Assembly: GCA_031264885.1 (NCBI GenBank)
Contig: JAISDM010000037.1
Coordinates: 1 to 25,215 of the forward strand
From: Peptococcaceae bacterium
GTDB lineage: Bacteria; Bacillota; Peptococcia; DRI-13; UBA5745
DNA length: 25,215 nucleotides
Reading direction: 5' to 3'
A model generated the notes under the pieces. The model saw only the letters and a list, made by a program, of their open reading frames with translations. It did no database searches and was not told the origin of the DNA. Both the position numbers and the translations under genes were made by a program. Position 1 is the stretch's first letter. The number at the start of each line of letters is the position of its first letter. Shown one piece after another: positions 1-6,976 of this stretch.

Positions 1-297
1 AACGCTACGAAATACACGGACGACGGCGGCAGCATCTATATTTCCGCCAAGCGGGCGGAGGATATGATCGAAGTCAGGATCCGGGATACGGGCAGGGGCA
101 TATCGCAGGAGCAGCTGCCGTATATCTTCGAGCGGTTTTACCGCGCGGACAAATCCCGGCACGCCGCCACAGGCGGGGCCGGTCTCGGGCTGAACATTGT
201 CAGGAGTCTGGTGGGGCTTCACGGCGGCGAGATTCGCGTGTGGAGCCGGTTGGGCGAAGGCTCCGAGTTTGTGTTCACGATTCCCGTCCAAAATTAA
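1..297 (+). CDS. Sensor histidine kinase, C-terminal ATPase part (5'-truncated by window edge)
   Basis: This is the C-terminal HATPase_c domain of a two-component sensor kinase, which would phosphorylate a response regulator encoded outside the window. Reading from base 1 gives an N-box (NATKYTDDGG), a G1 box (DTGRGI), an F-box (FERFYRAD) and a G2 box (GGAGLGLNIV), in the order and spacing usual for this family. The frame is open from base 1, so the start, sensor domain and phospho-acceptor histidine lie upstream of the window. The protein ends about 20 residues after the G2 region, so there is no C-terminal receiver domain. The substrate signal cannot be inferred. An 87-nt gap with a possible promoter separates it from the next gene. 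Confidence 0.93.
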   Translation, partial: NATKYTDDGGSIYISAKRAEDMIEVRIRDTGRGISQEQLPYIFERFYRADKSRHAATGGAGLGLNIVRSLVGLHGGEIRVWSRLGEGSEFVFTIPVQN

Positions 298-341
298 TAA
301 TCTATTTACAAAGCATCTTAGGATTTTTAAAGCCTTATTAG

Positions 342-347
342 TATAAT
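342..347 (+). promoter_or_regulatory. Possible promoter -10 box for the exported-protein pair
   Basis: A perfect TATAAT lies at 342-347 in an AT-rich stretch after the kinase stop, 38 nt before the next ATG. The -35 region is poor (TTAGGA at 318-323, 18-nt spacer), so this may be a weak or activator-dependent promoter, or read-through from the kinase may suffice. Confidence 0.35.
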
Positions 348-384
348 AAAAAAAGAGCATGAGAGGGTTTTTTTGAGGTGAGAG

Positions 385-768
385 ATGAAGGATTCGGTGA
401 AGCATTCGGGCCGGAAAGCGAAGATCATGAAAGCGAAGATCATGCTTGTGACGGGGATCCTGTTGCTGGGTTTCGCGTCGTGCGGGGATTTGTCCGGGGA
501 ATCCGGCGCTTTGGCGCCGGGAGCCGGCGGAAATGGAACGGGGGGCGCGTCTTCCGGCAGGGAGACCTACGCCGCGAGTTTGATCGCGCGGTCGGACAAT
601 ACCTTGTCCAGTCAGGAAAAAGAGAAGGTTCTGAAAGAAATTTCAGATGAGTTGGATTATATCATGGATGTGGTTCAGTCGCTTGAAATTGCGGACGACG
701 AAGCGCTGGGCCGACCGGAAGAAGGGAAGGGGGCGGAAGACAAAGGGGAAGAAAGTAAAGGAGGGTGA
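385..768 (+). CDS. Putative lipoprotein of unknown function
   Basis: The product is 127 aa, with a basic N-terminus, a hydrophobic stretch (about residues 18-32) and a lipobox-like LGFASC ending in Cys33. This suggests export and lipid anchoring. After a Gly/Ser/Ala-rich linker there is a short helical segment (about residues 60-105) and a Lys/Glu/Gly-rich tail. I do not recognise the family. GAGGTG at 375-380 lies 4 nt before the ATG. A 15-bp exact tandem repeat (415-429 and 430-444) encodes KAKIM twice just before the hydrophobic core. It offers alternative in-frame ATGs at residues 15 and 20, so the true start could be later. The stop overlaps the start region of the next gene, implying co-transcription, perhaps with the upstream kinase. 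Confidence 0.6.
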   Translation: MKDSVKHSGRKAKIMKAKIMLVTGILLLGFASCGDLSGESGALAPGAGGNGTGGASSGRETYAASLIARSDNTLSSQEKEKVLKEISDELDYIMDVVQSLEIADDEALGRPEEGKGAEDKGEESKGG

Positions 769-776
769 AGCCACTT

Positions 777-1364
777 GTGAAAAAAACATGGATTGCCGCC
801 GTCATTTTTTTATGGATGGTATCCGCGGTTCCGGTTTGGGGGACTCAGAGTCCGGAGGGCGCGGCGGAGACCGTGAGCGCGCCTGCCGAATCCCAGGTCA
901 AGGGATCGGAAACGGGGCAGGAAGCGTTCAAGGATCCCAGAACGTTATTTAAAGAAGCCAGAAAGAGGCTGCTTCAGGCTCAGTCTGAGATCGTCAGGCA
1001 GGCCAACGACGCCAAGAATCGGGTGGAATTGATTTTAAACGAGTATTTGGAATCAGTCGCGAACAAAACAGGATTCGATACGAACATAGAGGATTTGAAA
1101 AAGGATCTGGAGAAAGTTAAGGAAAGTCAGAAAAATGTGACGGGGATTATCAAGGAAGTCAAGACTGTGTTGGATCAGGAGCTTGATCCCAAGGCGAATT
1201 TGAATTCTCCGGATTACTTGCAGACATTGACTGTCGTTTACATTGAAAAAGCGGCTCTGCTGGAGAAAGAGGCGGAAATTTTGAGCAAAATTGCCAGACC
1301 TCCCGGAGAGATAAATATAACGCCTACGCCTGCGCCCGTTTCGGAAACGGCGGCGGAAGGATAG
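777..1364 (+). CDS. Secreted coiled-coil protein of unknown function
   Basis: The product is about 195 aa. A signal peptide (MKKTWIAAVIFLWMVSAVPV..) with a plausible cut after VWG is followed by a low-complexity stretch. A long charged helical segment (about residues 45-145, rich in K, E, Q and L) is probably coiled coil, and the tail is Pro/Thr-rich. I chose GTG at 777 rather than GTG at 765. The ribosome binding site AAAGGAGG (757-764) directly abuts 765, leaving no spacing, whereas 777 has 12 nt and gives a cleaner signal peptide. Either start overlaps or adjoins the preceding lipoprotein, so the two are probably co-expressed envelope proteins. I do not recognise a named family. A strong terminator follows within 60 nt. 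Confidence 0.65.
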   Translation: MKKTWIAAVIFLWMVSAVPVWGTQSPEGAAETVSAPAESQVKGSETGQEAFKDPRTLFKEARKRLLQAQSEIVRQANDAKNRVELILNEYLESVANKTGFDTNIEDLKKDLEKVKESQKNVTGIIKEVKTVLDQELDPKANLNSPDYLQTLTVVYIEKAALLEKEAEILSKIARPPGEINITPTPAPVSETAAEG

Positions 1365-1381
1365 GAGACGCGGCTCTGTCG

Positions 1382-1424
1382 CCGGGACGGCGGAATGTTT
1401 AAATTCCGCCGTCCCGGTTTTTTT
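1382..1424 (+). terminator. Strong rho-independent terminator
   Basis: A perfect 15-bp stem (1382-1396 paired with 1403-1417) with a 6-nt loop is followed by seven T (1418-1424). It terminates the plus-strand run ending at 1364. The stop codon of the convergent tmk gene (1399-1401 on the minus strand) lies inside the loop. There is no T-run on the minus side, so it should act in one direction only. Confidence 0.92.
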
Positions 1425-2034
1425 CTGTCAAAAACGGACATAATACGTCTAAAATAGATTGAAACACAGTGTCCACGCCGTCTTGGGCGCTGATTATTTT
1501 TATGGGCTTGTTTTGGGTGTGGGCCAGGCGTTCATACTCCAGCTGAACCTGTTGGAGAAAAAACTCTTTTTCGTACAATTCTTCCTGGCTTCGCGTTCTC
1601 AGGCGGCGCCGGCCGGCTTCTTCCACAGGAATCAGGAACAAAAAGGTTAAATCCGGCTCCAGCGCGTATTGATTGACGGTTTGGATCCATTTCTGATCCA
1701 CGGACAGGGCTTGATATGCCAGCGACGACAGCAGGTAACGGTCTGAGAACACGTGAACGCCCTGGTTGAGCCGGCGGAGAATGGTTTGTTGATGATCCGC
1801 CCGGTCGGCGGCAAACAGCAGCGCCATGACCTTCTCGTCGGGGGCTTCTGTTTTTTTGGATAAAATTTGGCGCAGCAGAAGACCCACCGGGCCATCCGTG
1901 GGCTCCTGAGTGAAAAAAAACTCTCCCAAGCGGCCGGGCCGGGCGGCCGCCCACTGCTTTAACAGGCCGAGCTGAGTGGTGGTTCCCGCTCCGTCGATGC
2001 CCTCAAATACGATGAATTTGCCTTTGTTAATCAA
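1399..2034 (-). CDS. tmk: Thymidylate kinase-like protein with altered Walker A
   Basis: This is a predicted dTMP kinase (dTMP + ATP to dTDP + ADP, cytosolic, DNA precursor synthesis) of 211 aa, the usual size. From the N-terminus it shows a P-loop GIDGAGTTTQ (residues 12-21), a DR-type motif (SDRYLLSSLAYQ) and a lid-like region (RTRSQEELYEK). The canonical P-loop in this family is GxDGAGKST; here the Lys position is Thr (residue 18), so catalytic competence is uncertain. I chose the TTG start at 2034. It has AGGAAGTGG four bases upstream and begins just before the conserved first strand (KFIVFEGIDG). The frame is open further upstream to 2169, but that stretch carries no recognisable domain and would overlap the neighbour's start. 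The gene stands alone, divergent from the spore lipoprotein. Confidence 0.82.
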   Translation of the reverse strand: MINKGKFIVFEGIDGAGTTTQLGLLKQWAAARPGRLGEFFFTQEPTDGPVGLLLRQILSKKTEAPDEKVMALLFAADRADHQQTILRRLNQGVHVFSDRYLLSSLAYQALSVDQKWIQTVNQYALEPDLTFLFLIPVEEAGRRRLRTRSQEELYEKEFFLQQVQLEYERLAHTQNKPIKIISAQDGVDTVFQSILDVLCPFLTEKNRDGGI

Positions 2035-2084
2035 AAAAACCACTTCCTGCCATGATATTTTGTTGCGGATTTGAAAATTTGTCC

Positions 2085-2113
2085 ACATAAAAGACAGGGG
2101 CCCGAACATAATA
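2085..2113 (+). promoter_or_regulatory. Candidate sporulation sigma-G/F-type promoter for the spore lipoprotein gene
   Basis: ACATA (2085-2089), a 17-nt spacer and CATAATA (2107-2113) resemble the forespore sigma-G consensus (GHATR, about 18 nt, CATXMTA) known from Bacillus. The -10 would place the start about 32 nt before the ATG at 2152. It precedes a gene of a sporulation family, which supports the call, but short motifs of this kind occur by chance. Confidence 0.4.
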
Positions 2114-2151
2114 ATACCCGAACCGTCATGATTTGAAAAGGAGGATTTATA

Positions 2152-2664
2152 ATGAAATTTCGCAGACAACCTATGTTAACTTTGTTTTGCCTGGGGATGA
2201 TGACGCTGATGCTCGTGGGTTTGGCCGCGTGCAGCAATCCGACGAGACCGGGAGCGCCCGGAGCCGCGCCGACGCCTTCGGCGTCTCAGCCTTTCAACAC
2301 GACAGATCCAAACGGCGCGAACACCGGAGACGAGAACGTGAAGGCGCAGGCGATCACGGCTCAAATCACTCAGATCAGCGACATCGAGCGGGCGCAGGTC
2401 ATTCTTATGAATCGCGGCGCCTGGGTTGGAATCCGTCTGAACGGCCAGACGGAAGGCAGTCTCACGGACGAGAGAAAAACTGAGGTGGCCAATTTGGTCA
2501 AGCAGGCGGATTCGTCCGTCGAGACGGTTTATGTGACGGCGGACGCCGACTTGGTCGAAAGGATCGAATCCATCGGCAAGGAGATCGCGGACGGCAAGCC
2601 GGTCAGCGGTTTTGCCGCGGAGCTGGAGGAGATTGGCAGGCGGATCACTCCGTCGGCGCGGTAG
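2152..2664 (+). CDS. YhcN/YlaJ-type spore lipoprotein
   Basis: The product is a 170-aa predicted lipoprotein with a signal peptide, a lipobox LAAC (Cys27) and a Pro/Ala/Thr-rich linker. A C-terminal domain (about residues 65-168) matches the pattern of the Spore_YhcN_YlaJ family: a segment around ERAQVILMNRGAWVGI, then VETVYVTADADLVERI, then a Gly-Phe and a final EEIGRRI helix. In Bacillus relatives these are membrane or coat-associated proteins made in the forespore and involved in spore germination or outgrowth. The ribosome binding site AAAGGAGG lies 6 nt before the ATG. The gene is monocistronic and preceded by a candidate forespore promoter. This is the main evidence that the host forms endospores. 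Confidence 0.85.
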   Translation: MKFRRQPMLTLFCLGMMTLMLVGLAACSNPTRPGAPGAAPTPSASQPFNTTDPNGANTGDENVKAQAITAQITQISDIERAQVILMNRGAWVGIRLNGQTEGSLTDERKTEVANLVKQADSSVETVYVTADADLVERIESIGKEIADGKPVSGFAAELEEIGRRITPSAR

Positions 2665-2752
2665 CGGTTATACTCGTGTGCGGAAACATATATCATGATC
2701 GCACGAGGTTTTTTGGCACGAGGCAGTTCGGAAATTCACGTCTGCCAAAGGC

Positions 2753-2819
2753 GGGCGGCAGAATGCCGCCCCTACATACGCGCCGTTCCTGATACCGTAG
2801 GGGCGGCATCCTGCCGCCC
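2753..2819 (-). repeat. Element A, copy 1 (67-bp palindromic intergenic repeat)
   Basis: The termini are 25-nt inverted repeats starting GGGCGGCAGAATGCCGCCC. Each terminus is itself a small hairpin (8-bp stem, 3-nt loop). The central spacer matches the other copies when read on the minus strand. On the plus strand, element B begins 26 nt downstream. The gap from 2665 to 3068 is otherwise non-coding. Confidence 0.9.
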
Positions 2820-2845
2820 GGTACCGTCCGGGAACTATCATATCT

Positions 2846-2914
2846 TGTCATTCTGGGCTTGTCCCGGAATCCAGGTTCCCTCTTTTTGGATTCTGGGACA
2901 AGCCCAGAATGACA
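2846..2914. repeat. Element B, full inverted repeat
   Basis: Two 27-nt arms (2846-2872 and 2888-2914), complementary apart from about one position, flank a 15-nt loop. The arm core is GTCATTCTGGGCTTGTCCC. It could form a very long RNA hairpin. No T-run follows, so a terminator role for the spore lipoprotein gene is possible but not shown. Single-arm relatives occur at 13213-13240 and 25083-25100. Confidence 0.88.
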
Positions 2915-2968
2915 GGGATGTGAACAGTAACGAATTTTTCTAAACCGCGATTCGCGTTTCGTTCTCTC

Positions 2969-2997
2969 TTGACAGTTGTGTATAGATTAGGTATAGT
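2969..2997 (+). promoter_or_regulatory. Sigma-70/A promoter of the Na/Pi cotransporter gene
   Basis: TTGACA (2969-2974), a 17-nt spacer and TATAGT (2992-2997) are a near-perfect vegetative promoter. The predicted start, around 3004, gives a leader of about 65 nt before the ATG at 3069. Confidence 0.8.
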
Positions 2998-3068
2998 TTT
3001 TGTGATGAGACAAAATATTATGGCATAAATATGATTACGCATTGACTGAGAGGAGAAAAGAGCAATAG

Positions 3069-4736
3069 ATGCGGGATTTTATTTTTGGGCTTTTGGGCGG
3101 GACCGCGCTGCTGATGTTTGGGATCAGCCTGATGGGGGACAGTCTTCAAAAACTTTCCGGCAAAATGATGCGGAAGGTGCTCGGCGCTATTACGGGGAAC
3201 GTTTTTAAGGCTTTTTTGGTGGGAACGCTGGTGACGTCTATCGTACAAAGCAGTACGGCGGTGACCGTGCTGACCGTCGGTTTTGTGAATGCCCGGCTGA
3301 TGCAGCTGTCTCAGGCGGTGGGCATCATATACGGCGCCAATATCGGCACCACTATGACGGCGCAGCTGATGTCGCTGAGTTTTAATTTTAATCTGATGGA
3401 TATGGCGCTGCCGATTGTCGCCGTGGGATTTGTACTGAATCATTTTGCCAAAAAAGAGGCCATGAAACATGTGGGCAACGCTATTCTGGGCGTCGGCCTG
3501 CTTTTTTTGGGCATCCGGACTTTGAACATGGGCGCGGATTTTATGAGAACCAACGCCGCGCTGAATCTGTTTTTCCGGGAGTACGCGTCCATACCGGTTG
3601 TGGGGCTGTTTTTGGGGATTATGGTGACGGCGCTGGTTCACAGCTCAAGCGCGACGGTGGGCCTGGTGATGGTTCTGGGCATGACGGGGCTGATTGATTT
3701 CAACACGGGGGTCTGTATCATCTTGGGGGACAATATCGGCACCTCGGTGACGGCTCAGCTGGCGTCTTTGACGGGGAGCGTATACGCCAGGCGGGCGGCG
3801 TGGGCGCATACGCTGTACAATATCTTTGGGGTTTGCGTCATTTGGGTGATCCGTCCGTATTTTGTGCAGATGGTGGAGAGCTTTACCTTTTTTATCAATC
3901 CGAACGCCGGGCTGGAGGCCCTGATCGCCAACGCGCACACATTGTTCAATGTCTGGGGCGCCATTGTTTTTCTGCCGTTGACCAAGTATTATGTGCGCTT
4001 CCTGGAATGGATCATCAAGGATAAGAAATCCAAATCCGAGGAATCGGAGGATCCCGCCGCCGTGCTGGACAAGCTGCTGCTGGACACGCCTGTGGCGGCC
4101 ATCCGCGCCTCGAAGAAGAGCATGGCCTCCGGGGCGAAAATCGCGAAAACCATGACGGAAATATCGCTGAAGATGATTTGTGATCAGGATTTTTCGAAAG
4201 CGGCGTTTGTCGATCAGCATGAGGACGAGCTTAACGCGCTGCAGAAAGAGGTGACCCGGTATGTGGTGGAATTGTCCAAACGGCATATGACCGGGAGCAG
4301 TTCCGCCATGATTCCCGCGATGATCACCTGTATGAATCATATTGAGCGCATTGGGGATCACAATAAGGATTTGAAGCATTTTGCGGATGTCAGGTATGAG
4401 CGCGGTCTGGAGTTCAGCGATATGGCCGTCAGGGATATGCGCGCTCTCGGAGATAAGATCGTCGAAATGCTGGATTTGCTGTGGCAGGTTTTAAACAACG
4501 GCGGGTCTGATAATTCCGCGCTTTTGGACCGGCTCCGCGATATGGAGAATGATGTGGATATTCACGCGGAACGGAGCGTTCAGGATCATATCGACCGTCT
4601 GGAAGCGGGTTTATGCACGGTGGAGGCGGGCGTCCTGTTCCTTGATATGGTGAATTATGTGGAAAGGATCTCGGATCATGTGTATAAGGCCAGCCGCGAC
4701 TTAGGAGCGGGGGAATCCGTGAGCGCGAAGAAGTAG
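3069..4736 (+). CDS. Na+/phosphate cotransporter family protein with C-terminal PhoU domain
   Basis: This 555-aa membrane protein is predicted to import or export phosphate coupled to sodium (NptA/YjbB-like, Na/Pi-cotransporter II-related). The two inverted halves each carry the family signature: QSSTA at residues 60-64 followed by GANIGTT, and HSSSA near residue 190 followed by GDNIGTS. About eight or nine hydrophobic segments occupy residues 1-320. The C-terminal part (about 340-545) is hydrophilic and helical like a PhoU domain, which in other proteins couples phosphate transport to regulation. The ribosome binding site AGGAG (3051-3055) is 13 nt from the ATG, a little long. The gene has its own vegetative promoter and no phosphate operon neighbours. 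Actual substrate and direction cannot be read from sequence. Confidence 0.9.
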   Translation: MRDFIFGLLGGTALLMFGISLMGDSLQKLSGKMMRKVLGAITGNVFKAFLVGTLVTSIVQSSTAVTVLTVGFVNARLMQLSQAVGIIYGANIGTTMTAQLMSLSFNFNLMDMALPIVAVGFVLNHFAKKEAMKHVGNAILGVGLLFLGIRTLNMGADFMRTNAALNLFFREYASIPVVGLFLGIMVTALVHSSSATVGLVMVLGMTGLIDFNTGVCIILGDNIGTSVTAQLASLTGSVYARRAAWAHTLYNIFGVCVIWVIRPYFVQMVESFTFFINPNAGLEALIANAHTLFNVWGAIVFLPLTKYYVRFLEWIIKDKKSKSEESEDPAAVLDKLLLDTPVAAIRASKKSMASGAKIAKTMTEISLKMICDQDFSKAAFVDQHEDELNALQKEVTRYVVELSKRHMTGSSSAMIPAMITCMNHIERIGDHNKDLKHFADVRYERGLEFSDMAVRDMRALGDKIVEMLDLLWQVLNNGGSDNSALLDRLRDMENDVDIHAERSVQDHIDRLEAGLCTVEAGVLFLDMVNYVERISDHVYKASRDLGAGESVSAKK

Positions 4737-4776
4737 GGGCGGAATGACGGGATATGATATTTTCGCGGACGGGCCC

Positions 4777-4855
4777 GGGCGGCAGGATGCCGCCCCTACG
4801 GCGCCGTGTGTAACGCACCCGTAGGGGCGGCATCCTGCCGCCCATCCTGCCGCCC
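4777..4855 (+). repeat. Element A, copy 2, with a partially duplicated right end
   Basis: The 67-bp core (4777-4843) has GGCAGGATGCC-type termini. The last 12 nt (ATCCTGCCGCCC) are repeated at 4844-4855. It fills the space between the transporter stop and the next promoter. Confidence 0.88.
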
Positions 4856-4878
4856 GGTTCTAGAAACAGAACATATGT

Positions 4879-4907
4879 TTGATTTATTCGGCGCGTTGTG
4901 GTATAAT
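4879..4907 (+). promoter_or_regulatory. Promoter of the radical-SAM/DUF4130/YfhO run
   Basis: TTGATT (4879-4884), a 17-nt spacer and TATAAT (4902-4907), with TG one base upstream of the -10 (extended -10). Transcription would start near 4914, only about 16 nt before the chosen start codon at 4930. Confidence 0.75.
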
Positions 4908-4929
4908 GGGCCGGGTGATGATTATGAGT

Positions 4930-6204
4930 ATGGATTTGGCGGATAAACTTCGTATTTTGGGCGGGGCGGCGCGGTATGACAGCGCGTGTACTTCCTCGGG
5001 AAGCCAGCGGGGGGGCGTGAAGGGCATGACCGGCAACGCGGTTTCCTGCGGGATTTGTCACAGCTTCTCGGCGGACGGGCGCTGTGTGTCTTTGCTGAAG
5101 GTTCTGTTGACCAATCATTGTATCAACGACTGCAAGTATTGTTATAACCGCAGTTCCAACGATATTGAGCGGACGGCGTTTACGCCGGAGGAACTGGCGG
5201 ATTTGACCATGAGTTTTTATAAGCGGAATTATATTGAGGGTTTGTTTTTGAGCTCGGGCATCGTCCGGGATCCTGATTATACCATGGAGCTGATGTGCCG
5301 GGTCTTGGCCCTGCTGCGCGGGCAATACGGATTTAACGGCTATATTCACGCGAAGGCCATCCCGGGGGGATCCGCCGGGATGATCAGCCGTCTGGGGCGT
5401 TTGACGGACCGGCTGAGCGTCAATATTGAGCTGCCTTCCGAGCGCAGCCTGGTTCTGCTGGCGCCTCAGAAGGATAAGGAAAAAATACTGAACCCTATGG
5501 GCCTGATCCAGCGGGGGATCCGGGACAGGGATCAGAGGGGCTTCGCGCCGGCGGGACAGAGTACCCAAATGATCATCGGCGCCACGCCTGACACGGATTA
5601 TCAGATATTGCGTCTCAGCGAGAGTTTGTACCGGAAATTTGAGCTGAGGCGGGTGTTTTATTCCGCGTATGTTCCGGTGGGGGATCATCCGGCCTTGCCG
5701 GTGGCGGGGAAGCCGCCTTTATTGCGTGAACACCGCTTATACCAGGCGGATTGGCTGCTGCGTTTCTATGGCTTCAGCGCGGATGAATTGCTGGATCAGC
5801 GCCGCCCGGCGCTGGATCCGGTGCTGGATCCGAAATGCCAGTGGGCGCTGCGGCATTTGGAAACCTTCCCTGTGGAGGTGAACCGCGCGGATTATTCGGT
5901 TTTGCTTCGCGTACCCGGCATAGGGGTGCGTTCGGCCAAGCGGATTTGTGTGGCGCGCAGGACGGCCTCTTTGGATTTCGAGCATCTCAGGAAACTGGGC
6001 GTGGTGTTGAAGCGGGCGGTTTATTTCATCACCTGCAAAGGGCGGTATCAGACGGATTTGAAGATCAACGAGGGGTTCATTTATCGGAATTTGGCGGCGG
6101 ACGTGGGTTCGCGGCGTCAGATCGCCGCGCCCGCGGAGCAGCTGTCGTTTTTTTCGGAGCCGGACAGGGAGGATGCGATCCAATGTGTGACCGGCGAGCT
6201 TTAG
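4930..6204 (+). CDS. Putative DNA modification/repair radical SAM protein (TIGR03916 type)
   Basis: This 424-aa radical-SAM enzyme belongs to the family annotated as putative DNA modification/repair protein and usually sits beside a DUF4130 partner, as here. The 4Fe-4S cluster motif is C64-x3-C68-x2-C71 (NHCINDCKYCYNR). Further cysteines (C40, C43, C52) just upstream could bind a second cluster. A helix-hairpin-helix motif (RVPGIGVRSAKRI, from residue 327) suggests nucleic-acid binding. The reaction is unknown. I chose ATG 4930 because MDLADKLRILGGAARYD fits my memory of the family N-terminus. In-frame ATGs at 4918 and 4924 and a GTG at 4915 are alternatives. GGTGAT at 4914-4919 is the only, weak, Shine-Dalgarno match. 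The 3' end overlaps the next gene by 22 nt. Confidence 0.88.
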   Translation: MDLADKLRILGGAARYDSACTSSGSQRGGVKGMTGNAVSCGICHSFSADGRCVSLLKVLLTNHCINDCKYCYNRSSNDIERTAFTPEELADLTMSFYKRNYIEGLFLSSGIVRDPDYTMELMCRVLALLRGQYGFNGYIHAKAIPGGSAGMISRLGRLTDRLSVNIELPSERSLVLLAPQKDKEKILNPMGLIQRGIRDRDQRGFAPAGQSTQMIIGATPDTDYQILRLSESLYRKFELRRVFYSAYVPVGDHPALPVAGKPPLLREHRLYQADWLLRFYGFSADELLDQRRPALDPVLDPKCQWALRHLETFPVEVNRADYSVLLRVPGIGVRSAKRICVARRTASLDFEHLRKLGVVLKRAVYFITCKGRYQTDLKINEGFIYRNLAADVGSRRQIAAPAEQLSFFSEPDREDAIQCVTGEL

Positions 6205-6953
6205 GCGGCCATTTGGTTTATCTGTACGACGGCAGCTTTGAGGGGATGCTGACTGCCATATTTGAGGCGTATTACCGTGAGGCGCCCGGAAGGATACTGG
6301 CGGAAGGCTGCTGGCAGCAGGCTTTGGATGAGCGGTATGAGAAGGTTGAGACGGATCTGTCGAAGTCCGGCCGGGTACATGACGCCATTGAGGCAAAGAT
6401 AGGAAAAACGGCGCTGGGCATGGTCTATTACGGATGGCTGTCTCACGAGCCTGAGCGGGCGACCCGGATCTATGAGTTCCTTCGCCTGGGTTTTAGAATT
6501 GGGCCGGGGATCACGGCCCGTCTGGCGGATCCGGCGGTGGACGCCCTGTTCCGGATCAACCGCCCCGTACTCCGGGAATACGACAAACAGCGGGGGTTTC
6601 TCCGGTTTTCGGTAATGGAGGGCGGGATCTATTACGCCAAAGAGGAGACGGTCAGTTATCAGCTGCCTTTGCTGACGCCGTATTTTTTTGACCGCATGAC
6701 CGGGGATCCTTTTATCATTCATGATGTGGGAAGGCGTTTGGCCGGGGTTTCGGATACCCGCCAGTGGCGGATTGTTTCGGCCGAGACGTTTACGGCGCCG
6801 GATATGTCCCCTGAGGAAATGGATTACCGCCGTTTGTGGATCGCCTTTCACGAAACCGTCGCGATTCAAAGCCGCCTCAACCCGAAGCTGCAGAGCCAGA
6901 TGGCGCCCAAACGTTATTGGAAGTATATGACGGAGATGAATGGCGGGAAGTAG
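6183..6953 (+). CDS. DUF4130 / TIGR03915 probable DNA metabolism protein
   Basis: The product is 256 aa. The N-terminus LVYLYDGSFEGMLTAIFEAY is diagnostic of the SAM-partner family called probable DNA metabolism protein. Members occur next to TIGR03916 radical-SAM proteins, and the domain is also found fused to uracil-DNA glycosylase-like domains, pointing to DNA repair. The C-terminal half, with FDRMTGDPFIIHDVGRR and MAPKRYWKYMTEM, also fits the family. Start ATG 6183 lies inside the upstream gene with GGGAGG about 10 nt before it, so translation is probably coupled. The frame is open back to 5835, but that portion is antisense-like GC noise over the radical-SAM gene. No catalytic residues can be assigned confidently. 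Confidence 0.87.
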   Translation: MCDRRALGGHLVYLYDGSFEGMLTAIFEAYYREAPGRILAEGCWQQALDERYEKVETDLSKSGRVHDAIEAKIGKTALGMVYYGWLSHEPERATRIYEFLRLGFRIGPGITARLADPAVDALFRINRPVLREYDKQRGFLRFSVMEGGIYYAKEETVSYQLPLLTPYFFDRMTGDPFIIHDVGRRLAGVSDTRQWRIVSAETFTAPDMSPEEMDYRRLWIAFHETVAIQSRLNPKLQSQMAPKRYWKYMTEMNGGK

Positions 6954-6976
6954 AAACAAGCGGTTCAGGAGGAAAA

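Noticed and set aside
2695..2943. Possible small gene in the yhcN-transporter gap
   Set aside because: The frame consists almost entirely of elements A and B; the same translated motif appears at other repeat copies on both strands.
4429..5688. 419-codon minus-strand frame across the Na/Pi gene end, element A and the radical-SAM gene
   Set aside because: It runs through a repeat and two well-supported plus-strand genes; its product has no family features and includes translated repeat sequence.
5835..6182. N-terminal extension of the DUF4130 protein
   Set aside because: The family N-terminus begins directly after ATG 6183, which has a ribosome binding site; the upstream frame is the shadow of the radical-SAM gene.
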